Shown here one piece after another: positions 1 to 10,292 of a DNA stretch of 64,000 nucleotides. Within the stretch, counting starts at the first letter, position 1. Each line of letters begins with the position of its first letter. Under the pieces are notes generated by a model. That model saw only the letters and a program-made list of their open reading frames with translations, ran no database searches and was not told the DNA's origin. The position numbers and the translations under genes are program-made. Source of the DNA: Areca catechu (lineage: Eukaryota > Streptophyta > Magnoliopsida > Arecales > Arecaceae); the NCBI GenBank assembly GCA_021397845.1, contig CM038044.1, positions 104,158,942 to 104,222,941 on the forward strand. The letters are read 5' to 3'.

Positions 1-850
1 CCCGGATTACCCCCTCACGGAGCTCAACACTTAGAATAGTGCGGAAGAAGAGAAACCTAGGTTACTCAACACAAGAGAATAGCAAAAATAATTTTTCTTC
101 ATTCATTGATTTCTTAAAGTTACAAAGAGGGGTCTATTATATAGACCTAAAATTTTCTCCAAGCTTGTACAAATTCCCATGTGGGACTAAACTCCTCCAA
201 CCTCTAGATTAAGTAGAAAATCTCCTCTCTTGGCCGACCAAGAGTTCAAAAAATTTGGGACGGCCATAAAGGAATTTTTTTGGCGCCTCCTTTGGAGTTG
301 GATTTGGATTTGGAGTCCTCTTCTTCTTATGGCATTTCTTCTTTTCTTCCACTCCAAGTTAAGCTCTTTGATTTTGATTTGAACTTCAATTGGATGTCCT
401 TCTTTGATTTTTTCTCCAAGAGAAGTCTTTTCCTTCTTTGCTTAGACAAAATTGGCAGGTATGGGTGCCTCCTTTAAATTAGCTTCCAATTTGATTTTTT
501 TTTCTTCTTTGGATGTGGGGACCATGACACTGGGATGCCTCTGTGGTGCCTCCTGGACTCTGGCGTGTGCTCGGAGTGTGGCTGGGCGTGTGGCTTGGAG
601 TGTGGCCTCCACTTGCTTGAACCTTGATTTGATTGGAAGATAAATGTGGCACCATTTTGGACCAAATTGAAACCACATCGGGACTTGCATCGAGTCAACA
701 TGACTCAACAAAATTTAAATGGTGACTCAAGAAATAAATAAACTGGTTGACCAGGTCAACCTTTATTACAAACCCTAATTTCTCGGGCAATGTCAATCAG
801 AGATCCAAATGGAGCTCTGAAGTCTTCTTCTGAGTCTGGTGCCCGCACCA
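1..850 (-). mobile_element. LTR1: right part of an H-family Gypsy LTR, nested in LTR2
   Basis: The stretch ends in GGTGCCCGCACCA, the same terminus as the LTRs of H (26984) and of the solo LTR at 52492. Its start lies off-window. It is a divergent subfamily: relative to 51485-52492 the middle is partly replaced or deleted. Read on the minus strand the end begins TGGTGCGGGC, so the LTR is oriented like H. Directly after base 850 the sequence resumes in the middle of another H-family LTR (CTCAGGATCTGGG, as at 51129), so this LTR was inserted into LTR2. The predicted TSD is CTCAG, whose partner is off-window. Whether this is a solo LTR or the end of a full element cannot be told here. No gene is supported in it. 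Confidence 0.8.
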
Positions 851-2216
851 CTCAGGATCTGGGAAAGAAGAAAAATAAGTTAAGGAACCAGATACCTAAA
901 GAAAGGATTTACCAGATAAGAAGAACTTGAAAAAAATTGATTTTGCTGAAATCCTGATTCTCCTGGATGCTGATCTGACTTCCTCTGGGATTTGCTCTGT
1001 ATTCGAAGTAGCCGATCTGGACCTGGATGCTGGTGGTCGGCCTCTACTTGGAAGAGAGGGGCCGTGAGATGATGAGGTATATTAGGGTTTGGATGATTGG
1101 TGGAATGAAGAAGATGATGGGTGGCTAGGGTTTGGAATTGAAGTAGCTAACCTAGGGTTTTGGTAGGGTTTTGGGGTTGGAGATCTCACACCTCCTCAAG
1201 GTTCCTAGGGAACCCGGATTTACTCCCTCACGGAGCTCAACACCTGAACACAAGTGCGGAAGAGAGAAACACAAAGTTGCTCACAAAGAAATTGGTTTCA
1301 TTCATCATTTTTTCAAGAGTTACATAGAGTTGAATATATAGACATAACAAAGAAATAAAATTTTATACATTCCCCATGTAGGACTAATAGGACTAACCCA
1401 CACTTTAGGCATCAAATTCTCTTCCCAAGATTCCTTCCACGAGTGGGTAGCCCACAAACTCCAAGAAAACTTGAAAGTCAGCTCCAAATGGCAGGTTATG
1501 GGGGTGTCTCCTAGTATCTCTCCATGAATCAAGGAGTTTCCCTTTATGGTTTGGCGTATTTGGACACCTCCTAGTCTTGTTCCATAAGTTTAGGCTTCTT
1601 CCTTTCATGGCTTTGGCACTTTTGGAAACTTTTGGGAACCTCCTTGAATTCCTCCCCAAGACATGCTCTCTTCCCTTTTATAACTTGGATTTTTATGGAA
1701 CATTGTGCGGGACCTCCTTGATCCTCTCTTCAAGAAAAATTCTTGCCATCCTGGCTTGGATTTATCTGGAAAGAAATTGGCTCCTCCTTGGATTGAGGTA
1801 TCTTGATGGATTTCTCTCCCAAGTGGTGCAAGAAAAAAAAGGAACTTACTTCTTGTGGTGTAGGGACCAAAGACACTGGATGGAGATGTGGCGCCTCCTG
1901 GACTCTAGCGTGTGGCTGGGAGTGTGGTGCCCACTTGCTTGGTCCTGGAAGAAAAAATGTGGCACCCTGGACCTTGACTTGACTGAAAAAAAAGTGGCAC
2001 CAACCTGGAGAAGACCTAGACCACTACTAGGACTTGTACTGAGTCAACATGACTCAACAAAATTTAAATTGCAGGGAAATACAGACTCAAGACTAAAATT
2101 GAGTTGACCAAGTCAACCCTTATTACAAAACCAGAAAATCCTAATTCTTCGGGCAAGGTCAATCAGAGATCCAGATGGAGCCCTGAAGTCTTCTTCTGAG
2201 TTTGGTGCCCGCACCA
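851..2216 (-). mobile_element. LTR2: right part of an H-family Gypsy LTR inserted in the gag of A
   Basis: This segment matches 51129-52492 of the solo LTR in D closely, including the TATA-like region around 1340, the CACCTCCTCAAGGTTCC block and the end GGTGCCCGCACCA at 2216. The remainder of this LTR must lie left of LTR1, off-window. The base after the LTR is in the gag reading frame of element A, so it is an insertion into A; the predicted TSD is ATGAC. An open frame of 176 codons crosses it on the plus strand, but it is only chance open sequence of the LTR and shows no domain. Confidence 0.85.
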
Positions 2217-3883
2217 ATGACTCAGTTGACCCAGACTGATAGCCTCAACCCAACTCAACCTAGTGAAACCAGGGAGCCCAACCCTAGGAGAACCCAATAC
2301 TTTGACCCATATAGGGAGTCCAACCCTAGGAGAACCCAATACTCTGACCCATATAGGGAGTCCAATCCTAGAAGAACCCAATACTCCGACCCATATAGGG
2401 AGCCCATCCCTAGGAGAACCCCTTACCATGACCCCTATTTGGAGCCCAACCCTAGGAGAGCAACTAGGTATATTGTGTTGGTAGCACATAAATTTTGTGA
2501 TCTTGAGTGTGAGGATTATCTTGCTTGGGAAAGAGATATGGACCTATATTTTAAACAAAATATGGGTTTGATTCTAAAAGATGTCAGTTCAAGTTTGCTA
2601 AAGCTAAGTTAGTTCACCAGGCCAGGTTAGACTGGGATAATGTTGAGAGAATACTTAGGCTAGAAGGCCACGAACCCATAACTACCTGGAGTGATATGAA
2701 ACTTGAACTAAGGAGAAAGTACCTACTCAAGTCCTATCAGTCCAAGAGATCCACAATCTATAGGTCTTATGAGTCCAAATCCTATGAACCTAGAACCTAT
2801 GAGCCTATATCCCATGAGTCCAGTAGACCCAAGACCCATAGAGCTGAATCCAAATCCTATGACCTCAGATCCTATAATCCCATGACCCATAGATCTGCGC
2901 CCTTGTCCTATAAGCCCAGGGAGCCCATAACCCCTAGGTATCAGCCTAGTACTACTCAGGTTTTTCCTAGTCAACTTGAAGCCCATAGGTTTAGTATCCC
3001 TAAATATGAGCCTAGTAGCAAGCCACTACCCCTTAGACAACCTGAACCTACTAGGAGTAGTGCCCATAATCAGAAACTAGGACCTAGCCAATTTTTTCTT
3101 AGCCGACCTTCCCCTACCATCCCTTTGATTGACAAGGCTTACATTAACACGGAAGTGTATGAAGCTGATGTGAACTTAGCAGATGAGTATGAGGGAGAAG
3201 AGGAGATACCTATAAATGACCTAAAATTAGCTGACCCAATAGATACCCAGGTAGAAGCCAACCTAGAGGTAGTTGACCCTAACCACATCCAGCCTAAAGC
3301 TGTAGTGGAAGAACAATTAGAGGAAGAGAACCTAGATATTGCTGCTAGAACCTTGTCTGAGGAAACCATAGAGGGGAGCCAAATTAAGGAGTCTAGTCCT
3401 AAAATACAAGAACCAGAAGAATTTATTAAGGACCTGATCTCTTTGAATCAGTACCCTCAAGACGAGCCTCCTCCTATAGTTCCCATTAAGGACCTCTTTC
3501 CCGAGATTAATAACCCATCCTTCCATTATGCAAACCCCATAGATATACCGCAACCTCATAAGGTTAACCTCATTAGTCTAGGATTAGTCCCTGGCATGCT
3601 TTTTTATATCATACTTTATCCAACTAACCCAAAATATTTTTCCCTACCCTACCAGACTAATTCTAAACCCACTTCCTATTTTTTATCCTTTCTTGATACC
3701 TCCAGCATTTCTAGGATCATTAGATTGCATTTAGTTGAGATTAGCATACTGCATGCATTCATTACGCATGTTAGGTTTGCATTATACTTCTGGCATACCC
3801 TTTGGAATTTGCTAAGAGCCCATTGTAAGTTTTCATGTGCATGTCATGCTAGGATCAAACCTAAAGAACCTATAATCTCTTAG
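2217..3883 (+). pseudogene. Gag / dead-integrase fusion remnant of A
   Basis: The frame enters from LTR2 at an ATG (2217) and reads a short Gln/Thr-rich piece, then the 42-bp repeats. The N-terminal half of a retrotransposon gag domain (PF03732 type) follows at about 2480-2720, with the motif ITTWSDMKLELRRKYL. A single-base frame change near 2580 splits it. After KYL the gag domain stops and a second Ser/Tyr/Glu/Pro-rich linker starts (2733-3100), then an acidic stretch (3150-3450). The last 90 residues include YFWHTLWNLL and KFSCAC, which align with the integrase core of F (YFWKTLWHLLGT, KFSTSY). The Asp residues of that core are not conserved, so no activity is expected. The frame ends at 3883 and is open from 2696, which is long for decayed sequence. 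Confidence 0.75.
2275..2460 (+). repeat. 42-bp in-frame tandem repeat in the A gag linker
   Basis: There are four full 42-bp units (2275, 2317, 2359, 2401) and a partial fifth. Each encodes a 14-residue unit of the type ESNPRRTQYSDPYR. The unit is a multiple of three, so the frame is kept. The same unit occurs four times in element B (42962-43129). It lies between the N-terminal coil of gag and the gag domain and is rich in Pro, Arg, Tyr and Asp; a flexible linker is the simplest reading. Confidence 0.9.
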
Positions 3884-4029
3884 ATTTAGGTCTAAAAAGT
3901 TTAATAAAATTTCCTTCCATAAGAATGCAGAGTTGAGTCTGTTAGGTATTAGTATGAGTCCTTTCATCACCTGTTAGGAGTCTGCATGTGCCCAGCATGT
4001 TCACCACCTGCACTAAGTTTGAAACAAAC

Positions 4030-4549
4030 TGGCTAATTCCTGAAGAAGGGCCAAAGAATTTGATGTAGTGGATTCTATCTTGGTTAGACTTAGGCCTAAA
4101 AAAAAGCTTCATGCTCTTAGAGCCAGACCTTTTAAAGTGATAGAGAGGGTTGGACCAAATGCCTATGTGTTAGATTAGCCTCCGGATTTGGGCATTAGTT
4201 CTACCTTCAATATTACAAACCTGGTTGAGTACAGGAACTAGCAACGATACCTAGTGAGGCCTTTAGACCTATTCCTTTCCATTGTGAGTGACCCTTACCC
4301 AGAGTGTCCACCAATTAATTGGCCTGAGAGAGGAGAACGGATCGAGCGTATCCTGGACGATCAAGCCATAACGACCCGGGGCCGTGACTATCAACGCTAC
4401 CTAGTCTGATGGCAAGGCTAGCCAGAGTCAAACGATTCATGGATTTCTCGAGAGGACTTACAGCACCTCAGCCCAGACCTTCTCGAGAGATATGTGAGCC
4501 AGCCTGATCTTCACTCGACAGGGTCGAGTTCCTCCCACCCCAAGAGAAT
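4030..4549 (+). pseudogene. Integrase C-terminus and chromodomain remnant of A
   Basis: Translation shows FDVVDSILVRLRPK, then FKVIERVGPNAYVLD and GISSTFNITNLVEYR, the usual integrase C-terminal fold of chromoviruses. A degenerate chromodomain (IERILDDQ, YQRYLV, WQG, DSWISREDL) follows at 4340-4500. Stops interrupt it at several points, for instance after YVLD. In intact relatives this region tethers the integration complex to chromatin; here it is only a relic. It ends directly at the LTR, where the purine-rich GAGAAT serves as polypurine tract. Confidence 0.8.
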
Positions 4550-5805
4550 TGGTGGGGACACCAAAGGCATTAGAATAAGACAGAGGCTTCTCAACCCTCT
4601 ATGGATCACTTAGTTACATTCAAGTCCATTTATAATAAAGATTAGTTGTCTTTACTTGAGTCCTGTATTAGTCAGCTCATGTTGAGCTAGTTCAGTCTAG
4701 TGCTAGTCAGCTTATGTTGAGCTAATTTTATTTTTTCAAGTCTTGTCCAAGTACACTGAAGACTCAAGACCACATCATATAAGTGAATACCAAGTCCAAC
4801 CAGCTTGAAGACATCAAAGTGAAGCCCAAGTCCAACCTAGCCTGAAGATTTGAAGACCTCAGGAGGAGAAATCAAAAGCCCTGAAGCCCTAGACCGCAGC
4901 TGGAAGCAAATTGGGCCAGTCCAGGCCCAGGAGAGGAGCTAGGTGCCACAAGCTTAGAGTGACCTTCCCCTTGGTCGGCCACTTAGAGTCACCCCTCTTG
5001 GATGACCAAGGCAAGAGAAGAAGGGAGAGTTTTTAGGGATTTTTTTCTACTTTAGTTTCCTTATTTTGTAGCTAGAGGTGGGAAGGGATTCAAAGTGCTA
5101 TGTAATGTCATTTTTAACCTTACTTGGAGCCAAGTTCTTAGAGTCTATTTAAAGGGCCCTAGTCTCTTGTATGAAAGTCAATATTATATATGAAATACTC
5201 TTGAGTTCTTTTCTTTCTGTGTGCCTCCCTGCTGTGTGCATTAAGGGATCTTGTGTGAGCCTGAAGTCTTGTCGAAGTGTTGCCCGAAGAAACCCTAGCC
5301 GACCAATCTTGCAAGCCTTTTCTTCCAACACGCCCTTGCTGCCTTTTTCTGAAATTATTCTTATTTCCAGCCTTTGTTTTCTCACCCTTGACGGTTGTTT
5401 GTAGGTCCTCGAGTTCCTATGAATCCAATGATTCCAGTCGGGCCACAATCGGACCATCGAGCAGAAAGTCGGGAATCCACGGATCTCTGGCTTGATTTTT
5501 CAAGCCGCATCCATCGAGGAACGAGTGATCTCTTTGCTGCGATCTTCACCAGGTAAATCTGACATTTCCAGGTACACCCCCTCTGCCACCAGTAGTTTTA
5601 TTGTAGGTAAACTAGCCCTAACCGAGGTTTCTTAGTCCTGGCAATCCCCTTTTACTACTTTCTTAGGTCCTGATTTGCATGCGTAGCTTCTAAAATTCAT
5701 ATAGAATTCTCTACATCTTATTTTGATATGATATTCGGGATTTAACCACCTCACCCCACATATAAAATACACAAAAATAATCGCATGCATATTAGTTCCG
5801 CATCA
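4550..5805 (+). repeat. 3' LTR of element A
   Basis: It starts TGGTGGGGACACC and ends TTAGTTCCGCATCA, matching both LTRs of B and the solo LTR in C, but at 1,256 bp it is shorter than those. A TATA-like CTATTTAAAGGG lies near 5147, and a conserved block CTTGAGTTCTTTT starts the probable R region. The next base (5806) starts host sequence of the left F LTR. Confidence 0.88.
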
Positions 5806-6522
5806 CAATGTTGAAGAAACTCAAGAAAACTTCATTAATTCCTCCGAATACATCAGAGGGGCCTCTTATATAGGCTTACAAGACTTGGGCCCTAAGTAAG
5901 GGCATACAAGTAACATTCTTTGTGTCCTTCTCCCTGACAAATCCTACCTAGAATACATGGAAACTCCTCTCCCAATTAGGTACACAATCTCTCTTACTCT
6001 CCTTGTTATGGTCGGCCAAGGGGGTGACCCTAAGGTGGCCGACCACATGGTGGTGACCATAAGGATGGGGTGCTGAATTAGGGTTAGGGCTTCATGCTTC
6101 CAAGTTTTCTTTGGTTGTCTTCTTCCTGGTAAGTGTTATAGATATTTGATTCACCAGGGTCTTCAAGGGTGGCTCCATGACTCCTTCCATGCTTTCCAAG
6201 TGGCATAATTGTGTGGGTGACTGGATTTCTTCTTACAATATTGTACTAGACTCAATACAAGACTTACAGGACTCATAAGATACAAAGTGACAAAACTTAT
6301 AATAAGCATCCTAAAACTTGACTGAATACACTAATGGTATAAGTGACTCTAAATACAGGATTCAAATGTTGAAAGGCCCAAAACAAGGACTCAGGGGCCA
6401 AAGTAGGGACTCAACTGGGCTAAGCCCTTATTACTGGACTCAAACACTAAAAACACTACTCATATAACCATAGAGAGTTGAGAAGCCTCTACCTTAGTCT
6501 GGTGCCTCTGGTGTCCACACCA
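5806..6522 (-). repeat. Left (3') LTR of F, distal 717 bp
   Basis: This matches 37456-38223 of the right LTR, including CAATGTTGAAGAAA, the minus-strand TATA box (CTCTTATATA on plus, 5863-5872) and the end GTGTCCACACCA at 6522. The first 642 bp of the LTR (36814-37455 equivalent) are missing in the window. The break coincides exactly with the end of the A LTR, so A was inserted here and the rest of this LTR lies beyond the left edge. Confidence 0.85.
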
Positions 6523-7650
6523 ATTCTCTCGGGATGGGAGAAACTCGATCCCATCAAGTATGGGTCGCTCTGGCTCTGGCATCGCTCAAGGAGGTCTGGG
6601 TCAAGGTGCTGCAAGCCCTCTCGAGTAATCCATAAATCGTCAAATTCTGGTCGACCTTGCCATCGAACTAGGTAGCGTTGATAGTCGCGGCCCGGGTCAT
6701 GATAACTTGATCATCCAGGATATGCTCGATCCGTTCTCCTCTCTTAGGCCAATTTATAGGTAAACACTCTGGATTAGGTTCACTCTCAAAGGATGGGGTA
6801 GGTCCAAAGGCTTTACTAGGAATCGCTGCTGGTTTTCTATACTCAACCAAGTTCGTGATACTGAAGGTAGAGCTAATGCTAAAATCTGGGGGCAGATCTA
6901 GCGCATAGGCATTGGATCCGACCTTCTCTATTACTTTAAAGGGTCCAGTTCCATGAGCATGAAGCTTCTTAACGGTCCCTGGTGAGAACTGCTCAGGCCT
7001 AAGCCTAATCATAATAAAATCCCCTACATTAAATTCCTCGGCTCTCTTTCAAAAATTAGCCAATTTCTTATATGTTTCATTACTTAGATTAATCTTTTGG
7101 CTAATGTTCTTATACAAGTGTCTAATATACTATGCGAATGACTCTACAGATTCTGAGACTCATGCATGGATGGATAAGGGAATCAGATCGATGGGGCGAT
7201 TAGGCTTATACCCATGGACTATCTCAAAAGGACTCTTGCCCATGGACCTATTCACTAAGCTATTATAGGCGAACTTTGCTCGAGACAACAATAAGTCCCA
7301 GTTTCCTATGTGTTCACCTACTAGGCACCTAAGGGGGTTTCCTAGGCTATAGTTCACCACTTCAGTTTGGCCATTTGTCTAGGGTTGGTAGGATGTAGAG
7401 AACTTGAGTTTGGTCCCTAACAAGTGCCAGAGAGTCTTCCAGAAATAATCGGTGAACTTAACATCCCTATTGGATACGATGGTCTTGGGTAGGCCATGGA
7501 GTTTAACCACATTGTCTAGGAAAATATTGGCTACTCTAGATGCATCAAAGGTCTAGGAGCATGGGATGAAGTGAGCCATCTTAGAGAACCTATCGACCAC
7601 TACAAAGATAGAATCGTGTATCTTCTGGATTTTAGGTAATCCTAATATGA
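6523..7650 (-). pseudogene. F integrase (core, C-terminus) and chromodomain
   Basis: Reading the minus strand from about 7650 gives an integrase core with MDFILGLPK (first Asp), VSNRDVKF (second Asp), YFWKTLWHLLGT and NGQTEVVN (Glu), so all three catalytic acidic residues are still seen. NWDLLLSRAKFAYN, PFEIVHGYKP, the C-terminal domain (MIRLRPEQF, GTGPFKVIEKVG) and IEHILDDQV, the start of a chromodomain, follow. Stops and small shifts break it between 7013 and 7160 and near 6700, where the chromodomain loses frame. The role in live elements is insertion of cDNA into chromatin. The same segment, truncated before the catalytic residues, is what A, B and H retain. Confidence 0.85.
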
Positions 7651-7902
7651 AGTCCATACTGAGATCTTGCCAAGGGCGATCAGGGATTGGCAAAGGTGTA
7701 TATAGACTAGTATTTTGCTTCTGCTATTTTACAACATTACAAGTTCTATATCTGGCTACAATCTGGGCAACATTAGCATGGGTCTCCCAAATCAGGAATT
7801 CTTTAAATGAAGTTCTAGGGATGCAAAGCCTATTGTCCTTGAACAGGTAGCCATCCTGAATGGTATACTCACTATGGATATGGATGGTCCTAGCCTAATG
7901 GT
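7651..7902 (-). pseudogene. F RNase H to integrase connector, decayed
   Basis: The minus strand carries pieces such as GKISVWTSY-type sequence and weak traces of the integrase N-terminal zinc-binding region, all in broken frames. I cannot place His or Cys ligands with confidence. The interval simply joins the RNase H and integrase remnants of F. Confidence 0.55.
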
Positions 7903-8568
7903 CTAGTAAATGACATCGAAGTCAGGGCAGGCCTCGTACTCATCCTTTAATCGATCGAACCCTATGACTCTAGTGCTGATTGATCTCAAAAGCAAAGACC
8001 TACAGCTAAGGGTGTATGCTACCTTGTTCTCTATCCCAGCATGGTGTTTTAGGATAAAGGTGAAAGCTTGGATGTACTCGATCCATTTACCATGCCTAGG
8101 GTTGAGCTTCTTTTGGGAGTTTAGGAACCGGAGTGCCTCATGGTCAGAATATAAGATAAACTCCTGTGACAATAAATAGTATCTCCAATACCTGAGGGCC
8201 TGGACTACCACATAGAATTCCTTGTCATAGGTAGAGTACTTAAGTTTAGCCTCATTCAACTTCTCACTAAAGAAGGCTATTGGGTGACTTTCTTGACTCA
8301 GTACCCCACCTATTCCTACTCCCGATGCACTGCATGTGACCTCAAAAACTTTCGAGAGGTCCGGTAACCTAAGGATAGGTGCGTGGGTCATCTTATCCTT
8401 AATTTCTAGGAAGGCCTTGTCAGCTGCTTTGGTCCATTCAAAAGTGCCCTTCCTAATGCAATCTATTGTGGGTGCGACGTTGGTGCAAAATCTCCTAATG
8501 AATCTCCTGTAAAAGGTTGCTAGGCCATGGAAGCTACGAACATCATGGACACTAAGGGTACAGGCCAC
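7903..8568 (-). pseudogene. F RNase H domain (with end of reverse transcriptase)
   Basis: This open stretch of 221 codons shows FYRRFIRRFCTNVAP (reverse transcriptase connection), FEWTKAADKAF, ILRLPDLSKVFEVTC, a site SASGVGIGG where relatives have an Asp, YSTYDKEFYVVVQALRYWRYYL with the Glu, and FILYSDHEAL with the second Asp. The first catalytic Asp is replaced by Ser, so this copy would be inactive. RNase H normally removes the RNA template during cDNA synthesis. It overlaps the reverse transcriptase frame by a frame change near 8540. Confidence 0.88.
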
Positions 8569-8915
8569 TCGACAATAGACCTAACCTTTTTAGGGTCTAC
8601 AGAAACTCCTTCTTGGGTGACAATGAAACCTAGGAAGATAACCCTATGTGTCATGAACTCACACTTCTTAAGATTGGCATAGAGGCTATTCTTCCTAAGG
8701 GTCTGACACACTAATATGAGGTGACTAAGATGGTCCTCTCTAATCCTGCTATAAATCAGTATATCATCGAAGTAGACCACAACAAATTTTCCAATGTACT
8801 CCTTCAAAACTTGGGTCATGATTTTCATGAATGTACTTGGTGCATTCGAAAGTCCAAAAGGTATCACAACCCACTCAAAAAGGCCATCCTTAGTTTTGAA
8901 CGCAGTCTTCCACTC
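8520..8915 (-). pseudogene. F reverse transcriptase, palm with YFDD
   Basis: The minus strand reads EWKTAFKTKDGLFEWVV, PFGLSNAPSTFM and VVVYFDDILIYSR. The catalytic YFDD box is intact at 8763-8774. The domain is cut at 8915 by element G; the 5-bp CACTC is duplicated at 8911-8915 and 14016-14020. The fingers half lies at 14021-14400. It copied element RNA into cDNA in the ancestral element. Confidence 0.9.
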
Positions 8916-9189
8916 TGTAGGCTCAGGTAGGCAACCCAAGAGGGGGGGTGAATTGGGTTTTACAAAACTTTTGTACTATTTAAAATATCTATGAACTAAA
9001 GCAAGTATGTGCTAATGCAATTAAAGTGCTTGTGTATTTCAAATAAATACAGCAAAAATAAAGAAATAAAAGCACAAGGAGAACAATCACACAAATACAA
9101 AGATTTAGAGTGGTTCGGTGCCAACCAAGCACCTACATCCACTCCCCAAGAACCACTTGGAAATTCCACTAAGTTTGGTTTTATAACTT

Positions 9190-9440
9190 AGGCTCACCAG
9201 CAACCTTTATAACTTGTTTTATCTTCGGGCTCACAAGTCAAACCCTAGTTGGTTTCAAGGCTTACCAACAACCACCCTTGGTTTTACGGGATAACCAAGA
9301 ACCTAAACAACTTGTTTTGGTTTCGGGCTCACAAGTAAAACCCTAGTTGGTTTTAAGGCTCACCAACAACCACTTTGGTTTTCAAAGGCTTACCAAAAAC
9401 CTCTTTGGTTTTCCAAGGCTCACCAAAAACCTTAAGTAAA
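9190..9440 (-). repeat. Imperfect direct repeats in the R/U5 part of the G LTR
   Basis: About seven irregular units share GGCTCACCAACAACC or GGCTTACCAAAAACC followed by CTTGGTTTT; spacing varies between about 30 and 70 bp. The same block recurs in the right LTR (12912-13160) and in a related form in solo LTR I (14990-15110). It lies downstream of the TATA box in transcript sense, so it would be in the 5' untranslated RNA. Confidence 0.7.
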
Positions 9441-9695
9441 ACAATGTAAGAGCAAGTATAAATGAATACAATAAAAGCTTTCTAAAATAAAGAAAATATC
9501 TCTTTGAAGCCCTTGATTGTTGATGAAGATCTTGTCTTCAAGTTGATGAAGCCTTTGATTGATGCTTGTAGATGTAGACTTTGAATGCTCTCTATGAAAC
9601 TTGGAAGCTTGAAGGCTTTGAATCACTCAACTCTTGAATCCTTGAAGAATATTCAAAAAACTCACCAAAGGATTACTTCCCATTTGATTCTTAAT

Positions 9696-9705
9696 GTTTA
9701 TATAG
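9696..9705 (-). promoter_or_regulatory. TATA box of the left G LTR
   Basis: The minus strand reads CTATATAAAC, a good plant TATA box, about 120 bp downstream of the palindrome array in transcript sense. The copy in the right LTR is at 13419-13428. It marks the U3/R side of the LTR. Confidence 0.7.
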
Positions 9706-9811
9706 CCTCCCAACACTTAAATGACCGTTTATAGCCGTTAGGGAAGAAAATATGGCAGTTGGAGCCAAGTTGGAGAAGTTCTGCAACACAGAAAACTAGC
9801 AGTTACTGTTC

Positions 9812-10050
9812 AAGTGTCGACACTTCACCTCCAGGTGTCGACACTTCAGTTTTAAGTATCGACACTTCATTCTCTAGGTGTCGATACTTCACTTCTAAGT
9901 ATCGACACTTCAGCTCCAGGTGTCGACACTTGACTGAAAGTGCTTTCTAAAGTTTTCTGTTTATCTCAGGCCTTGAGTCGACACTTCACTCTTCAAGAGT
10001 TGACACTTGATCCTCAGGTGTCAACACTTCATTTCCAGGTGTCGATACTT
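9812..10050. repeat. 21-bp-phased palindrome array, left G LTR
   Basis: The core GTGTCGACACT (and variants with ATCGA or TCAAC) starts at 9814, 9835, 9856, 9878, 9899 and 9920, then again at 9975, 9997, 10018 and 10039. Spacing is 21 bp with two slips to 22. The first unit extends to the perfect 14-bp palindrome AAGTGTCGACACTT. The array lies in U3, just upstream of the TATA box. Its position and repeated palindromic form suggest promoter sites for a dimeric factor; this is inference. Confidence 0.9.
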
Positions 10051-10292
10051 GCCTGTGCCATTGCTGAAATATCTTCAAATTAAAACTTTAACCTCTTCAA
10101 GTTCTTCCATATTAATTTCAAAGTCCATATACTTGATTTTCCATTAATTTAAGGACTTTTCAACTAAAATACAAGCATTTCTTCATCCAACATGGTTGAA
10201 TACTAAGATCTAAAAAATATACTTAAAATATAATTAGTACTCATATATACTTAAATATTTTGTCAATTATCAAAATCAAGACAGAGTCAATA

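Larger units (their letters stand above)
2217..5805 (+). mobile_element. Element A: non-autonomous chromovirus-type Gypsy (3' part)
   Basis: This is the plus-strand retrotransposon remnant between LTR2 and base 5805. In order it holds a proline-rich 42-bp coding repeat, a broken gag domain, an acidic linker, a remnant of the integrase core, the integrase C-terminus with chromodomain, and a 3' LTR. Protease, reverse transcriptase and RNase H are absent, with the same deletion as in element B. Its 5' LTR and leader are off-window. The sequence after 5805 continues as an LTR of the F family, starting CAATG, which I read as the TSD of A inside the left LTR of F. A and F belong to the same broad LTR family, in opposite orientations. 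Confidence 0.8.
8916..10292 (-). repeat. Left (3') LTR of G
   Basis: It starts TGTAGGCTCAGGTAGG and ends GAGTCAATA; the right copy ends GAGTCAACA, so the last dinucleotide has decayed. It contains GGGGGGGTGAATTGGG near the start, the block of GGCTCACCAACAACC repeats at 9190-9440, a minus-strand TATA box at 9696-9705 and two palindrome arrays. By eye it is close to the right LTR, with scattered transitions. Confidence 0.92.

Noticed and set aside
1577..2107. Open frame of 176 codons on plus
   Set aside because: It lies wholly in the H-family LTR2; the same LTR in other copies has different stops, and the translation shows no domain.
2163..2489. Minus-strand open frame of 108 codons
   Set aside because: Shadow of the A repeats, running on into LTR2.
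5149..5495. Open frames of 102, 77 and 72 codons on both strands
   Set aside because: They lie in the R/U5 part of the A LTR, and the equivalent places in B (40957-41421, 45745-46056) are open in other frames; they are repeated LTR sequence without a domain.
9812..10050. Regularly spaced repeats resembling a CRISPR array
   Set aside because: Units are 21 bp with a palindromic core and hardly any spacer, they lie in a plant LTR and recur in the partner LTR. There are no cas genes.
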